Shown here: positions 14,234-23,808 of the stretch, in pieces | How positions within the stretch are numbered: the stretch's first letter is position 1 | Layout: each line of letters begins with the position of its first letter | Assembly: GCA_039944855.1 (NCBI GenBank) | Contig: JBDUXZ010000041.1 | Coordinates: 1 to 44,379 of the forward strand | Origin: Rhodothermales bacterium | Lineage (GTDB): Bacteria; Bacteroidota; Rhodothermia; Rhodothermales; JANQRZ01 | DNA length: 44,379 bases | Direction of reading: 5' to 3' | Notes under the pieces: model-generated | Seen by the model: only the letters and a program-made list of their open reading frames with translations | The model's database searches: none | Told to the model about the DNA's origin: nothing | Program-made: the position numbers and the translations under genes

Positions 14234-15074
14234 CGGGATACGGAGTGGCGAGTCAGGAACGAGGGGCTCCGAAGATAGCCACGGCCGGGCGACGTGGGCG
14301 GCACCGGGCGCAGCGGTCTTCGCGGAGCCGCCGAGCGGGTCGGCGGCACTCAAAATATGGGGAGGACCCCCCGCCCCACCACAGGCAGAGGGTCCTCCCA
14401 CCCCACCACAGACGCTGGCCCAAATCAGCGCCTGTGCTTTTAGACATGTTCCCACCCAATCATCAGGGACCCGGATCGCTGATCGCTGCTGTCCCTGTCT
14501 GCTCTCCTCCTATCAAGGCCCGTTCCAACCCTGCCTACCCCCCTTCAGCCTCCCGAAGCGTCGTCCACCGTTTCCCTCCGCCGCAGCCGAGGGGGTTACG
14601 CCCGGCGGGTGTCTCGGACCGCGTGTCGAAGTGATACGGCTTCGCTGGCTCGTGGGCCGTTTCGTCTCACTGACGGGTAGGCGAGTCCCCCGTGCCGAAG
14701 GGGTCGAGGTACGGGCGCCATAGCCAAGCGCTCAGAGTCTTAGCTCCAATCTCACGGGAGCGCGCGCGGGCGTGCTCGCATCGGCGCGCAGGCTCCGGGA
14801 CCGCGAGGCAACGGGATTCCGGTTTCAGCCGAGTTTTACCGACGCGATCGCGTTGCAATCCCTGTGGGTAAATACCTGTGGTGCACCCTTTGATAAAGTG
14901 CTGCCCGGACGCGAACTTCGGCCTTCGCTCTGTCCTCACTCCCACGCCCCGGCGTGCGTTATGAGAACAGGTCTGGTCCCGTCAAGGGGAGACGGACCAC
15001 GACGTGAGGTCAGGCGGCGTCCTCGGATACGTCCATCGCCCGGTGCCCACCTGCATCGGGACCTACGATCTAAC
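14234..15074. other. gene-poor 840-base interval
   Basis: This gap lies between the aldehyde dehydrogenase start (minus) and the gene at 15075 (plus). It holds the inverted/direct repeat at 14360-14411 and otherwise no convincing coding frame: the available frames are short and have composition unlike the neighbouring proteins. I checked for tRNA-like, tmRNA, SRP and RNase P signature stretches and found none I can support. A locally AT-richer segment, GTGGGTAAATACCTGTGG near 14864, may mark a promoter. A noncoding RNA cannot be excluded. Confidence 0.4.
14360..14411. repeat. inverted repeat with embedded 11-base direct repeat
   Basis: GGGAGGACCC (14360-14369) is perfectly complementary to GGGTCCTCCC (14390-14399), with a 20-base loop. 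CCCCACCACAG occurs at 14374-14384 inside the loop and again at 14401-14411 just past the stem, with a 27-base pitch. It lies 130 to 180 bases upstream of the aldehyde dehydrogenase ATG, so it could be a regulator site or a leader structure. Confidence 0.5.
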
Positions 15075-15977
15075 ATGAGCAATCGGCTGCGGCACGTTTC
15101 TCCCCGACCCACCGCTCGCCCTCCAGCTGCGCGGAAACCCTACGCCCTCCTCCCCATGGACATCGCCGGACCGGAAGACGAACGACCCGGCGACGAGGTA
15201 GAAGGCATCCGCTACTTCGACTTCAGCGCACCACGCCCGCCGAGTGCGAACGACGCCGGACCCGACCCGTTCGCACAGGAGGGCCTCCCCGATTCCCACG
15301 AGAGCGCTACCCCGGATGCATCCCCTCGCGACGCAGAAGGAGGCCCGACGCGAGACATGGAACAGGAGGCGGTACCGACCGACCCGTTCGAGTTCGCCCT
15401 CACCGGCCCTCCCCCTGAGCATCCCACGCCGCGACGGAGGCGGGACAGGCTAGGGCTCGATCCGCTCGGCCGTGAGCCCATTGAGCCCGCCGCCGAACCG
15501 AGAGCCGAACGGGCTGCCGGATCGGCGAACGAGCCCCCGCCTCTCGTCCGCTTCTTCGAGCTCGCATCGCTGTTCGAGCCGAGCGATGCTGAGGCCGCCT
15601 CCCGCGAGCGCTTCGCCGCCGCCTTCGACGCGGCACGTGCCGAGCCCGAGGAGGGCTTCCTCGCGATCGCGCTCCGCATGCCCCCGCACGTCCCCGCCTC
15701 CGTACACTTCCCGATCGTCGCCGATGGGATCCGCGCCGCGCTCCACCCCGGCGACGCCCTCCTCTCCGACGACGACCGGCTCCGCCTCGTGGCTGTGCTA
15801 CGTGGGCGTCAAGCCACGGACGCGCACGCCCTCTTCGCCCGTCTCAAGGACCACCTCCGGGCGTGGGTCGACGAGGCGGACGACGTGCTGCGCGCCATCT
15901 CCGCCCTCGCCGCTCCGGACGGGCGCCCCTTCGAAGACGCCTCCGCTTTCCTTGCGAGCGCCTTCGACGCCGGCTGA
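15075..15977 (+). CDS. protein with disordered N-terminus and degenerate GGDEF-like domain
   Basis: 300 residues from ATG 15075; a later ATG at 15156 (MDIAGPEDERPGDEV) is also plausible. Residues 1 to about 155 are polar and rich in Pro, Glu and Arg and look disordered. From about 160 onward a folded region appears: PLVRFFELASLFEPSDAEAA, then FLAIALRM, IVADGIRAALHPGDALLSDDDRLRLVAVLRG, DAHALFARLKDHLRAW. The order and spacing match a diguanylate cyclase fold, but the GGDEF signature is replaced by SDDDR, so the domain should be catalytically dead; a c-di-GMP-sensing or purely structural role is possible. No membrane segment. A 39-residue membrane protein follows by 85 bases. Confidence 0.65.
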   Translation: MSNRLRHVSPRPTARPPAARKPYALLPMDIAGPEDERPGDEVEGIRYFDFSAPRPPSANDAGPDPFAQEGLPDSHESATPDASPRDAEGGPTRDMEQEAVPTDPFEFALTGPPPEHPTPRRRRDRLGLDPLGREPIEPAAEPRAERAAGSANEPPPLVRFFELASLFEPSDAEAASRERFAAAFDAARAEPEEGFLAIALRMPPHVPASVHFPIVADGIRAALHPGDALLSDDDRLRLVAVLRGRQATDAHALFARLKDHLRAWVDEADDVLRAISALAAPDGRPFEDASAFLASAFDAG

Positions 15978-16062
15978 CCTTTTGCAAGAGAGCTTCACGT
16001 TTGAGGAATACGCAACGCTGCCGATACTCGTTGAAGGTATTCTCCCCAAACGTCTTACGCTC

Positions 16063-16182
16063 ATGGCTCCCTACGTCTCCTTCGCGCTCGGCACCGCACT
16101 CCTCGTTGGCGTGAGCTTGCTCGTGCGCCGTCGCCCGGCCCCCCGATTCTCCGTCGAAAACGACGACATCGCCTGGCTGTAG
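16063..16182 (+). CDS. 39-residue single-pass membrane protein
   Basis: From ATG 16063 the frame gives MAPYVSFALGTALLVGVSLL, then a basic stop-transfer VRRRPAPR and a polar tail SVENDDIAWL. One transmembrane helix with a positive inside boundary is clear. A hairpin that overlaps its stop codon and is followed by TTT (16181-16203) supports transcription ending here. The frame is short and unconserved as far as I can judge, so coding status is moderately sure. It may be co-expressed with the upstream GGDEF-like gene. Confidence 0.5.
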   Translation: MAPYVSFALGTALLVGVSLLVRRRPAPRFSVENDDIAWL

Positions 16183-16203
16183 CGCTTCACCGGAAGCGCT
16201 TTT
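16181..16203 (+). terminator. hairpin terminator overlapping the ends of convergent genes
   Basis: AGCGCTTC (16181-16188) pairs with GAAGCGCT (16193-16200) around an ACCG loop and is followed by TTT on the plus strand. The left arm overlaps the stop of the 39-residue gene, and the right arm lies within the last codons of bshB1 on the other strand. Confidence 0.6.
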
Positions 16204-16954
16204 CACCGCCGAGCGTGCGCATCAAGTCCTGCACACCCACCGGGCCGTGCCGGTAGAGCAGCGGCTCCCCGAAGGTGGCGCCGGTGCGGTAGCCGTAGAC
16301 CCGCGCCCGCGCCTCGACCCACCGGAAGAAGTCGGGGTTGGAAATAAACGTCTCGGGCTCGTCGTCCCCGGTGACATAATCCGGGTTGAAAAACTGGCTT
16401 TTGAACGCCTGCAGCGCCGCGGTCCGCTGCTCCCACACGTCCGTCACGTCCACGACGAACGTCGGCTCGAACTCCACGGTCTGCATGTAGTGGAGGACGT
16501 GGCTCGGCCGCCACGGCTCCTGCGGGCTCCCGTCGACCTCGAACGTGGCGAGCTTGCTCAGCCCGCTGTAAAAGAGCGCATCGGTGGAGAGGCGCGCGGC
16601 GGCTTCGTGGTCCGGGTGCCGTTCTTCGAGGGCGTTGACGATGACGATGTGCGGGCGGTAGCGGCGGACGAGACGGACGAGCGCGTGCTGGTTCTCCTTC
16701 GTGTTCTGGATGTCGCCATCGGGGAGGCCGAGGTTGTCGCGGGCCGCGAGGCCGAGGATCTCGGCGGCGGCGGCGGCCTCCTCCATCCGCCCCTCCGGCG
16801 TGCCCCGGCTGCCGAGCTCGCCGCGCGTGAAGTCGACGACGCCGGTCGCGTAGCCGTCGCGGGCGAGGACGCACATCGTGCCGCCCGCGCAGAGCTCCAC
16901 GTCGTCGGGGTGGGCAGCGAGGGCCAGGACGTCGAGGGTAGGAAAATCGCTCAT
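16187..16954 (-). CDS. bshB1: N-acetylglucosaminyl-malate deacetylase, bacillithiol biosynthesis
   Basis: 255 residues from ATG 16954 (MSDFPTLDVLALAAHPDDVE). BshB1 removes the acetyl group from GlcNAc-malate to give GlcN-malate, the second step of bacillithiol synthesis. It is a zinc enzyme of the LmbE/PIG-L family: metal ligands are expected from AHPDD (His15, Asp18) and from ERHPDHEAA further on. The stretch DFTRGELGSRGTPEGRMEEA is characteristic of BshB1. A longer in-frame start at 17083 would overlap the antiporter gene and is rejected. The antiporter ends 34 bases upstream on the same strand. bshC, the last step, lies at 30482 in this window; bshA was not seen. Confidence 0.92.
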   Translation of the reverse strand: MSDFPTLDVLALAAHPDDVELCAGGTMCVLARDGYATGVVDFTRGELGSRGTPEGRMEEAAAAAEILGLAARDNLGLPDGDIQNTKENQHALVRLVRRYRPHIVIVNALEERHPDHEAAARLSTDALFYSGLSKLATFEVDGSPQEPWRPSHVLHYMQTVEFEPTFVVDVTDVWEQRTAALQAFKSQFFNPDYVTGDDEPETFISNPDFFRWVEARARVYGYRTGATFGEPLLYRHGPVGVQDLMRTLGGEKRFR

Positions 16955-16988
16955 CGGAGATGGGGATTCGGAGAGGCCGGCGAGCGGG

Positions 16989-18362
16989 TCACACGCGGCG
17001 CTCGCTCCGGGGTTCGCTCCGGGGTTCGGGGTCGTCCTCCATCTCGTGGGCCTCTTCCTCTTCACGGTCGGAGCGTCCGGCATACCAGTTCATGATCGGC
17101 GTCACGGACGTCCCGTGGAGCACGACGCTCGCCGTGATCGTGAGGAGGACGACGCCGAGGATGCTGCCGGAGAAGAGGTCGTAGACGCCGTGGTTCTCGG
17201 CGTACATCAGGTAGTAGATCGAGCCGATCCCCCGGATGCCGAACCACGCGATGAGTTCGCGCTGGAGCCCCGTCGTCGGCGAGCCGAGGAGGCCGAGCCA
17301 CACCGAGACCGGACGGATCACGAACAGGAGCGCGGCGACGAAAAGAAAGGCGTTCCACGAGAAGTCGGCATACGTGAGGAGCGTCCCGACGAGGATGACG
17401 AGGGCGACGCCGCCGATCCGTTCGAGCTGCTCGGCGAACCCGAGCACGGCCGACGCCATGTACGCCGGGACGACATCGCCGTCGGCGCCGACGCCCTCCT
17501 TCTCCCCCTCGCGCGCGAGGGCCTCGATCTCCTCGGCCGGCTTGTCGCCCGTGTGGCGGCGCTCCTCGAACCGGAGGGCGAGCCCGGCCGCGAACACGGC
17601 GAGGAAGGCGTAGGTGTGGGCGAAGATGGCCACGCCATAGCTCAGCGCGACGAGCCCGAGCGCGAGGAAGTCGTCGAGCCCCACGGCCTCCTCCTGCTCC
17701 CGCCGGAGGTGGACGACGAGCCGCCCCACGGCCATCCCGAGGAGCGCGCCGATCCCGATCCCGCCCGCGATCCTCCACCCCAGGTCCACCACGACCCACT
17801 TCCAGCCCCAGTCGCCGAGCTCGTGGAGGCCAAGTAGACCGAGGCCGAGCATCACGAAGGGGAACGCCGCGCCGTCGTTGAACCCGGCCTCGCCGGTGAG
17901 GCTGAAGCGGAGGCGGTCCCGGTCGTCGGGGTCCTCGATCTGCACGTCGGAGGCAAGGACGGGGTCGGTCGGCGCGAGGACGGCGCCGAGGAGGACGGCG
18001 GCCCCGATGGGGAGCCCGAGCAAGAAGACACCCGCGAGGGCGACGAGCCCGACGGTGAGCGTCATCGAGATCGTCGCGAGGCGGAGCGGGAGCTTCCAGC
18101 GGCCGTCGTGGAGCGGCGTGCGGAGCTTGAGCCCGGCCGCGAAGAGCGAGAGGATGACGGCGACCTCGGCCAGCCGCTCCAGCACCGACGCCCGCTCGAT
18201 GGGGTCGATCGCGAGGAGCCCGATGCCGAGCGGCCCGATCGCCACGCCAACGAGGAGGTAGAGCTGCGCCGTCGAGAGTGGGAGCCGCTTCAGGAGGGTG
18301 TTCGCGAGCGCCATCAGCGTCAGCACGAGCCCGGCGACGAGGAACCAGTAGTTAAAATCCAT
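16989..18362 (-). CDS. CPA-family cation/proton antiporter
   Basis: 457 residues with about 12 hydrophobic helices, from MDFNYWFLVAGLVLTLMALAN at the start. The sequence TDPVLASD and the NDGAAFPFVMLGLGL block match CPA1 sodium-or-potassium/proton exchangers, with the acidic residues of the transport core (Asp in TDP and ND). A hydrophilic insertion rich in Glu and Arg (about 285-310, ERRHTGDKPAEEIEAL) and a charged tail (SDREEEEAHEMEDD) are likely cytoplasmic. Role inferred: pH and salt homeostasis in the inner membrane. It precedes bshB1 by 34 bases, so the two may share a transcript. Confidence 0.88.
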   Translation of the reverse strand: MDFNYWFLVAGLVLTLMALANTLLKRLPLSTAQLYLLVGVAIGPLGIGLLAIDPIERASVLERLAEVAVILSLFAAGLKLRTPLHDGRWKLPLRLATISMTLTVGLVALAGVFLLGLPIGAAVLLGAVLAPTDPVLASDVQIEDPDDRDRLRFSLTGEAGFNDGAAFPFVMLGLGLLGLHELGDWGWKWVVVDLGWRIAGGIGIGALLGMAVGRLVVHLRREQEEAVGLDDFLALGLVALSYGVAIFAHTYAFLAVFAAGLALRFEERRHTGDKPAEEIEALAREGEKEGVGADGDVVPAYMASAVLGFAEQLERIGGVALVILVGTLLTYADFSWNAFLFVAALLFVIRPVSVWLGLLGSPTTGLQRELIAWFGIRGIGSIYYLMYAENHGVYDLFSGSILGVVLLTITASVVLHGTSVTPIMNWYAGRSDREEEEAHEMEDDPEPRSEPRSERRV

Positions 18363-18462
18363 GCGGCCGAGCGAGGAGAGATGGGAGCGACAGCGCGTGC
18401 TCTCTCACGACGCACCGCCCGTTCGGTTCGGTCCACGAACCTATCTATCCCACATAGTATGC

Positions 18463-18548
18463 TGTCATCCTGAGCGTAGCGAAGGATCTCTCCCACCCAG
18501 GCAACCAAGTTGGCATTCAGCAGATTCTTCGCTTCGCTCAGAATGACA
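18463..18548. repeat. interspersed inverted repeat, copy A
   Basis: The left arm 18463-18489 begins TGTCATCCTGAGC and contains GCGAAGGATCT; the right arm 18522-18548 ends CTCAGAATGACA. The 27-base arms are complementary with only three mismatches and enclose 32 bases. The second copy at 35585-35687 shares GTCATCCTGAGC and GAAG(A/G)A/ATC cores. It lies between the LOG-family gene and the antiporter gene and could act as a terminator-like structure in the transcript. Confidence 0.75.
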
Positions 18549-18571
18549 TATCTGGCGTCTTCGGATGTCCT

Positions 18572-19159
18572 CTAAATCTCGTCGGGGTCGAGCCAGCGGG
18601 GCACGTCGGGCGGTGTCCACGCCGCGAGCGCGTCGAGGAGCGCGGCGGGCGTCTCGGCCACGAGCAGCAAGTCGCGGTGGGCAGGGCGCACGAAGCCCTC
18701 GGCGACCGCGTGGTCGACGAACGCGAGGAGGCCGTCGAAGTAGCCCGCCACGTTGAGCAGGCCGACGGGTTGCCGGTGGATGCCGAGCTGCACCCACGTC
18801 CACACCTCCATCAACTCCTCCAGCGTCCCGATCCCGCCGGGGAGCGCGACGAAGCCGTCGGCGAGCTCCGCCATCAGCGCCTTCCGCTCGTGCATCGTGT
18901 CGACTTTGTGCAGCGCGGTGAGACCGGTGTGGTCCACCTCGCGGGCCGCGAGCGCGTGCGGAATCACGCCGATCACCTCCCCGCCCGCGTCGAGCGCAGC
19001 GTCGGCGACGAGGCCCATCATCCCCACGCTCCCGCCGCCGAACACGACGCGGATCCCGCGCTCGGCGAGGAGCGTGCCGGTGGCCCGCGCCGCCTCCGCA
19101 TAGTCCGAGCGGACGCCGGCGCGGGAGCCGCAGTAGATACAGAGGGAACGGAGCGGCAT
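18572..19159 (-). CDS. LOG-family nucleotide phosphoribohydrolase
   Basis: 195 residues from ATG 19159 ([20 protein letters not shown]). LOG/TIGR00730 proteins cleave the ribose-phosphate from nucleoside monophosphates (cytokinin ribotides in plants, AMP-like substrates in bacteria). Hallmarks: [36 protein letters not shown] and the signature [15 protein letters not shown], which forms the nucleotide phosphate site. Length fits the family. It sits 14 bases downstream of nothing on its own strand but follows the NmrA-like gene, whose stop lies 14 bases before this ATG, so it is probably in the leuS transcript. Confidence 0.9.
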   Translation of the reverse strand: MPLRSLCIYCGSRAGVRSDYAEAARATGTLLAERGIRVVFGGGSVGMMGLVADAALDAGGEVIGVIPHALAAREVDHTGLTALHKVDTMHERKALMAELADGFVALPGGIGTLEELMEVWTWVQLGIHRQPVGLLNVAGYFDGLLAFVDHAVAEGFVRPAHRDLLLVAETPAALLDALAAWTPPDVPRWLDPDEI

Positions 19160-19173
19160 GGGACGAGAGCGGT

Positions 19174-20019
19174 TTAGGCCCACGCGGCGCGGTAGTCGGC
19201 CGCGAAGGTGGCGAAGGAGGTAGCGGGCCGGCCGAGGAGGGCGGCGAGGTCGTCAGTGACGCGGGCGGCGAGGCCGAGGCGGGCGACGGTGTAGATCCCC
19301 GTCATCACGAGCACGAACGGCAGCGGTTCGCCCTCGCCGAGCTTCCGCCACGCGAACGCGAGAGCGCCGGGCCGGGCGTAGTCGATCCGCCGGCCGAGCA
19401 CGTCCGAGAGCACATGTGCGACTTCGAAATGGTCGATGGCCGTCGGCCCCGTGAGGTCGAGCGCGCGCTGTGCCGGGCCGCCCGCGCCGAGCACGAGCGC
19501 CGCCGCCTCGCCCACGTCGCGGGCGTCGACGTAGCTCACGCGGCCGTCTCCGGCGGGGACGAAGACGGTGTCGCGCTCACGGATCTCGGCCGCGTTCTGC
19601 TCGGCGAGGTTCTGCATGAAGTTGCTCGCCCGGAGGAGGGTGTACCCGAGCGGCGAGGCTTCGAGCCGCTTCTCCGTAGCCCGGTGCGGGAGGAGCGGGT
19701 TCCGCTCGGCCCCGAGCACGGAGAGGAACGCGACGTGCCCCACCCCCGCCGCCTCGGCCGCGTCGACGACGGGGTTGACGAAGCGCGCGGCGTCGGAGAT
19801 CGCGGGCGGTCGCAGGAGGAACAGCCCGTCGGCCCCGGCGAGCGCGGGCGCGAACGTCTCCGGCCGCGTGAAGTCGAAGGCGACGGCTCTCGCGCCGTCC
19901 GGCAGGTCGGCCTCCACGTTGCGGACGGCCGCGACGACCTCGTGCCCGTCCGCCACCGCACGCTCGGCGACGGCGCGGCCGACAGTGCCGGTTGCTCCCG
20001 TTACGACGATGCGCGCCAC
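19174..20019 (-). CDS. NmrA-like NAD(P)-binding protein
   Basis: 281 residues from a GTG start at 20019 (reads as [17 protein letters not shown]). The Rossmann motif GATGTVG lies at 8-14. Features of the NmrA/QOR2-like atypical SDR group are [61 protein letters not shown], and [12 protein letters not shown]. Members act as redox-sensing regulators or quinone/NADPH reductases. The start is decided by fit: no in-frame ATG precedes it inside the gap, longer reading frames would run antisense-like through leuS, and GGGGTGG sits a few bases before the GTG. leuS ends only 8 bases upstream on the same strand, so translation is likely coupled. Confidence 0.85.
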   Translation of the reverse strand: MARIVVTGATGTVGRAVAERAVADGHEVVAAVRNVEADLPDGARAVAFDFTRPETFAPALAGADGLFLLRPPAISDAARFVNPVVDAAEAAGVGHVAFLSVLGAERNPLLPHRATEKRLEASPLGYTLLRASNFMQNLAEQNAAEIRERDTVFVPAGDGRVSYVDARDVGEAAALVLGAGGPAQRALDLTGPTAIDHFEVAHVLSDVLGRRIDYARPGALAFAWRKLGEGEPLPFVLVMTGIYTVARLGLAARVTDDLAALLGRPATSFATFAADYRAAWA

Positions 20020-20027
20020 GCCACCCC

Positions 20028-22598
20028 TCAGCTCACGACGAAGTTGACGAGGCGGCCGGGCACGTAGATCTCCTTCCGCACCGTACCCTCGGCGAGGTAG
20101 CGCGCGACGTTCTCCTCGGCGCGCGCCGCGTCGAGCACGGCGTCCTTCGAGGCGTCGGCGGCGACGCGGACGGTCCCGCGCAGCTTGCCCATCACCTGCA
20201 CGGCGATCTCGACCTCGTCCTCTTTGAGGTACTGCTCGTCGAGCTGCGGCCACGGGGCATACGTCAGGCTGTCGCCGTGGCCGAGCCGGTCCCACAGCTC
20301 CTCGCCGATGTGCGGCGCGAACGGGGCGAGGAGGAGCACGAAGTCGTCGAGGAGCGCTTTCGGCGTCGCATCCCACTTCGTGGCTTCGTTGACAAACTCG
20401 ATCATCGCCGCAATCGCCGTGTTGAAGCGGAGGCCGTCGATGTCGTCGGTGACGCGCTGGATCGTCCGGTGGAGCAGGCGGAGCTGCTCTCGCTGGGGCT
20501 CGGCGTCGGAGATCTCCTGCTCGGTGACGAGCCGCCACGCCCGCGCGAGGAAGCGGTGGACGCCCTTCACGTCGTCGGTCCGCCACGGCTTCGTCTGCTC
20601 GAGGGGCCCCATGTACATCTCGTAGAGCCGCAGCGAGTCGGCCCCGTACTCCGCGATGATGTCGTCGGGGTTGACGACGTTGCCGCGGCTCTTCGACATC
20701 TTGTGCGCCCGCGACTCGACCTCGACGTTCGGGTCGGCCTTCAGCACAAACCGGTCGCCGCGCTTCTCGACTTCGTCCTCCTCGACCGTGCTCGCCACGC
20801 CGTCGCGGACGACGGTGTACTCGACTTCGCCTAGGATCATGCCCTGGTTGACGAGCCGCTCGAACGGCTCCTTCGTCGAGACGACGCCCGCGTCGTAGAG
20901 GACTTTGTGCCAGAACCGGGCGTAGAGCAGGTGCAGCACGGCGTGCTCGGCTCCGCCGACATAGAGGTCGACCGGCATCCAGTACTGCTCTTTCGCCGGG
21001 TCGACGAGGGCGCGGTCGTTGTCGGGGTCGAGGTAGCGGAGGTAGTACCAGCACGAGCCGGCCCACTGCGGCATCGTGTTCGTCTCGCGCCGCGCCGACT
21101 CGCCCTCGAACGTGGTCTCGACCCACTCGGGGATCGTCGCGAGCGGGCTCTCACCGGTGCCACTCGGCTCGTAGCGCTCGACCTCCGGTAGCATCACGGG
21201 GAGGTCGGATTCGGGGAGCGGCTGCGGCTCATCGTCGACGAAGACGATGGGGAACGGCTCGCCCCAGTAGCGCTGCCGGCTGAAGAGCCAGTCGCGGAGC
21301 TTGTAGTTGATCTTCCGCCGACCGACGCCCTCGCTCTCCAACCACTCGGTGATTTTGGCCTTCGCCTCCGCCACGCCGAGCCCGTCGAGCTTTACGCCGC
21401 GCTGGGCGATGTTCGCAATCGCGCGGTCCGACGAGTCGGAGTTGATGAGGGTGCCGTCGCCGGTGTACGCCGCCTCGTCCACGTTGCCACCCGAGACGAC
21501 CTCGCGGATCGGTAGGCCGTATTGCGTGGCGAAGGCGTAGTCGCGCTCGTCGTGGGCGGGCACGGCCATGATCGCGCCGGTGCCGTAGCTCGCAAGGACG
21601 TAGTCGGCGACCCAGATCGGGATGTGGAAGCCGGTGACGGGGTTGACGGCGTGTGCCCCCGTGAAGACGCCGGACTTCTCTTTCTGCAGCTCGGTCCGTT
21701 CGAGCTCGGATTTCCGCGCGGCGGCGTCGCGGTAGGCGTCCACGGCACCGCGCTGCTCGGCCGTCGTGATCTCCTCGACGAGCGGGTGCTCGGGCGCGAG
21801 GACCATGTATGTCGCGCCAAAAAGGGTGTCGGGCCGCGTCGTGAACACGCGGATGTCGGTCTCGGCGTGGCCGAAGACGGGGAAGTCCACCTCGGCCCCT
21901 TCGCTCCGCCCGATCCAGTTCCGCTGCATCTCCTTCAGCGAGTCCGGCCAGCCGAGATCGTCGAGCCCGTCGAGGAGGCGTTCGGCGTAGGCCGTGATTT
22001 TGAGCATCCACTGCCGCATCGGCCGGCGGACGACGGGGTGCCCGCCGCGCTCGCTCCGCCCGTCGATCACCTCTTCATTCGCGAGGACGGTGCCGAGCGC
22101 CGGGCACCAGTTCACCGCCACCTCGGCCTGATACGCGAGACCCTTTTTGTAGAGTTGCAGGAAGATCCACTGCGTCCAGCGGTAGTACTTCGGGTCCGTC
22201 GTGTCGACCTCGCGGCTCCAGTCGTACGAGAAGCCGAGCATCTTGAGCTGCTCGCGGAAGCGCGTGATGTTGCGCTGCGTCGTCTCGCGCGGGTGCGTCC
22301 CTGTCTCGACGGCGTACTGCTCGGCCGGCAGCCCGAAGGCGTCCCACCCGATCGGGTGGAGCACGTTGAAGCCCTGCATCCGCCGCGCCCGCGCGATGAT
22401 GTCGGTGGCGGTGTAGCCCTCGGGGTGGCCGACGTGGAGCCCGGCGCCGGACGGGTAGGGAAACATGTCGAGGACGTAGTACTTCGGGCGGGCAGCGTCG
22501 AAGCCGGCGTCGCCGGGGCCGGGCGTCTTGAACGTCTCGTGCGCGTCCCAGTGGCGCTGCCACTTGGGTTCGATCTCGTCGAAGGGATAGCCTGCCAT
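20028..22598 (-). CDS. leuS: leucyl-tRNA synthetase
   Basis: 856 residues, full length for bacterial LeuRS. It charges tRNA(Leu) with leucine in the cytoplasm. HIGH-like HVGH at 55-58 in [20 protein letters not shown], the editing (CP1) domain with [19 protein letters not shown], and KMSKS in [16 protein letters not shown] near residue 633 are all visible. The C-terminal tRNA-binding region ends [20 protein letters not shown] and [11 protein letters not shown]. Start at ATG 22598 matches the usual N-terminus ([16 protein letters not shown]). Downstream on the same strand are the NmrA-like and LOG genes. Confidence 0.98.
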   Translation of the reverse strand: MAGYPFDEIEPKWQRHWDAHETFKTPGPGDAGFDAARPKYYVLDMFPYPSGAGLHVGHPEGYTATDIIARARRMQGFNVLHPIGWDAFGLPAEQYAVETGTHPRETTQRNITRFREQLKMLGFSYDWSREVDTTDPKYYRWTQWIFLQLYKKGLAYQAEVAVNWCPALGTVLANEEVIDGRSERGGHPVVRRPMRQWMLKITAYAERLLDGLDDLGWPDSLKEMQRNWIGRSEGAEVDFPVFGHAETDIRVFTTRPDTLFGATYMVLAPEHPLVEEITTAEQRGAVDAYRDAAARKSELERTELQKEKSGVFTGAHAVNPVTGFHIPIWVADYVLASYGTGAIMAVPAHDERDYAFATQYGLPIREVVSGGNVDEAAYTGDGTLINSDSSDRAIANIAQRGVKLDGLGVAEAKAKITEWLESEGVGRRKINYKLRDWLFSRQRYWGEPFPIVFVDDEPQPLPESDLPVMLPEVERYEPSGTGESPLATIPEWVETTFEGESARRETNTMPQWAGSCWYYLRYLDPDNDRALVDPAKEQYWMPVDLYVGGAEHAVLHLLYARFWHKVLYDAGVVSTKEPFERLVNQGMILGEVEYTVVRDGVASTVEEDEVEKRGDRFVLKADPNVEVESRAHKMSKSRGNVVNPDDIIAEYGADSLRLYEMYMGPLEQTKPWRTDDVKGVHRFLARAWRLVTEQEISDAEPQREQLRLLHRTIQRVTDDIDGLRFNTAIAAMIEFVNEATKWDATPKALLDDFVLLLAPFAPHIGEELWDRLGHGDSLTYAPWPQLDEQYLKEDEVEIAVQVMGKLRGTVRVAADASKDAVLDAARAEENVARYLAEGTVRKEIYVPGRLVNFVVS

Positions 22599-22740
22599 GT
22601 CGGGTCGGGAATAGGGCGGTCGAGAGGGGGCGGAAAGCTACGGTGCGGCGCGCTCGATGTTCGTGCGGGCACGGTGAAGGAACGGCCCACCCCCCGCTTC
22701 TCGATCCATCGCTGCGGGACTGCGTCCCTGCGCTCAGAGA

Positions 22741-22774
22741 TAGAAAAGCTGTCCCCCTCATTGAGAGGGACAGC
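22741..22774 (-). terminator. intrinsic terminator of the secreted-protein gene
   Basis: GCTGTCCC (22748-22755) pairs with GGGACAGC (22767-22774); after one mismatch CTC/GAG extends the stem to a 3-base ATT loop. In minus-strand reading the hairpin is followed directly by TTTTCTA, a classic U-tract. It lies about 90 bases after the stop of the gene at 22863 and isolates leuS from it. Confidence 0.85.
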
Positions 22775-22862
22775 CGCGTGAAGCCGAAAGTGGAGGCTCA
22801 CAGAGCCGGGGCGAGCGCGAGCGCGGCGGGGGTCAAACCCGATGCCGCCGCGCGAGGAGGAA

Positions 22863-23738
22863 TCACCCGCCGCTGCCGCGCATCTCCTCGCCCTGCCGCC
22901 GCATCTCGTCGAGGCTGATCTCGCCGGCGGCGTCGAGCGCCGTGAGCGTCTCGACGAAGCGGCTCCCGGCCTCGGTGATGGCGCCGACGAGGGCGGCATT
23001 CATCGCGGCCGTGCCGAGGTCGCTGGCGTACTGCGCGTCCGGCGTGTCGAGCTGCGCGATGTAGGCGTCGAACTCGGCGTCGGGGATGTCGCGGAAGGCG
23101 TAGAGCGTGCTGCCGCGGATCATCCCGCCGATCATCCCTTCGAGCTGCGGCCGCATCTGCGCGCGGAGCGAGTCGGCCGACAGCCGCTCCTTCCCTTCGG
23201 GCGTGAGCGCCCGCATCGACTCCGAGGAAGCGACGATGAGGTTGAGGTAGAGGTCGACGCCCTTGTCGGCGGCGTCGGTGGCGGCGAGGTAGCGGTCCAT
23301 CTGCTCCTCGCGCTCGGGCGTGACCGGGGCCGCAAAGCTCCCCGTCATCGCGTACATCTGCACGGCGACCTGCGCGTTCGCGTCGTTCGACGCCGAGTCC
23401 TCCACCGCATGCATCCGCTCCACGAGCGGCTGGTCCATCCACGCGAGCGATTCGCGGATGCGGTCGGCATCGCCCTCGGCGGTGACGTAGCTCACGAGGC
23501 GCGCGGTGAGGGCATCGGCGTTCATCTCCTCGGCGTAGATCGCACGGAACGGCGCCCGTGCGGGCTCAGGCATCTGCGCCGCCTGCCCCTGAATCTGCTG
23601 GAGGATCTGCGCCCCCACCGACTCGATCTCGGAGGCCAGGCCCATCTCTTCGAGGTACGTCTCGGCGAGGTCGCCGGGGACTTGGGCGGCCACCGGAACG
23701 GTGAACAGGAGGACGAGGACGGGCAGCAGCAGGCGCAT
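22863..23738 (-). CDS. secreted helical protein of unknown function
   Basis: 291 residues from ATG 23738 (MRLLLPVLVLLFTVPVAAQ), a signal peptide with cleavage after VAA. The mature protein is almost wholly helical and acidic: VPGDLAETYLEEMGLASEIESVGAQILQQIQG, then DADRIRESLAWMDQPLVERM and MRPQLEGMIGGMIRG. The repeated helix pattern brings to mind DUF2059-type periplasmic proteins, but I cannot make that assignment. A longer in-frame start at 23771 (MAFPLPSPPR) is less fitting because the signal begins at the second Met. An intrinsic terminator follows, so it is likely a single-gene unit. Confidence 0.75.
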   Translation of the reverse strand: MRLLLPVLVLLFTVPVAAQVPGDLAETYLEEMGLASEIESVGAQILQQIQGQAAQMPEPARAPFRAIYAEEMNADALTARLVSYVTAEGDADRIRESLAWMDQPLVERMHAVEDSASNDANAQVAVQMYAMTGSFAAPVTPEREEQMDRYLAATDAADKGVDLYLNLIVASSESMRALTPEGKERLSADSLRAQMRPQLEGMIGGMIRGSTLYAFRDIPDAEFDAYIAQLDTPDAQYASDLGTAAMNAALVGAITEAGSRFVETLTALDAAGEISLDEMRRQGEEMRGSGG

Positions 23739-23808
23739 AGATCGTGGTGGTGAAGGGAGAGGAAACGCCAAGATACGTCGCCCACGGCCTTCCGCCGACG
23801 TGGCGGCG

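Noticed and set aside
14374-14411. CRISPR-like repeats
   Set aside because: Only two 11-base units at a single 27-base pitch; no array and no cas genes in the window.
14234-14455. N-terminal extension of the aldehyde dehydrogenase
   Set aside because: Gly/Ala/Pro-rich residues unlike the family start; it also covers the repeat at 14360-14411.
14772-15074. Upstream in-frame extension of the GGDEF-like gene
   Set aside because: Composition does not match a protein domain, and several later ATG codons fit better.
20020-21126. N-terminal extension of the NmrA-like gene into leuS
   Set aside because: The extension is an out-of-frame reading of leuS. GTG 20019 directly precedes the Rossmann motif and fits family length.
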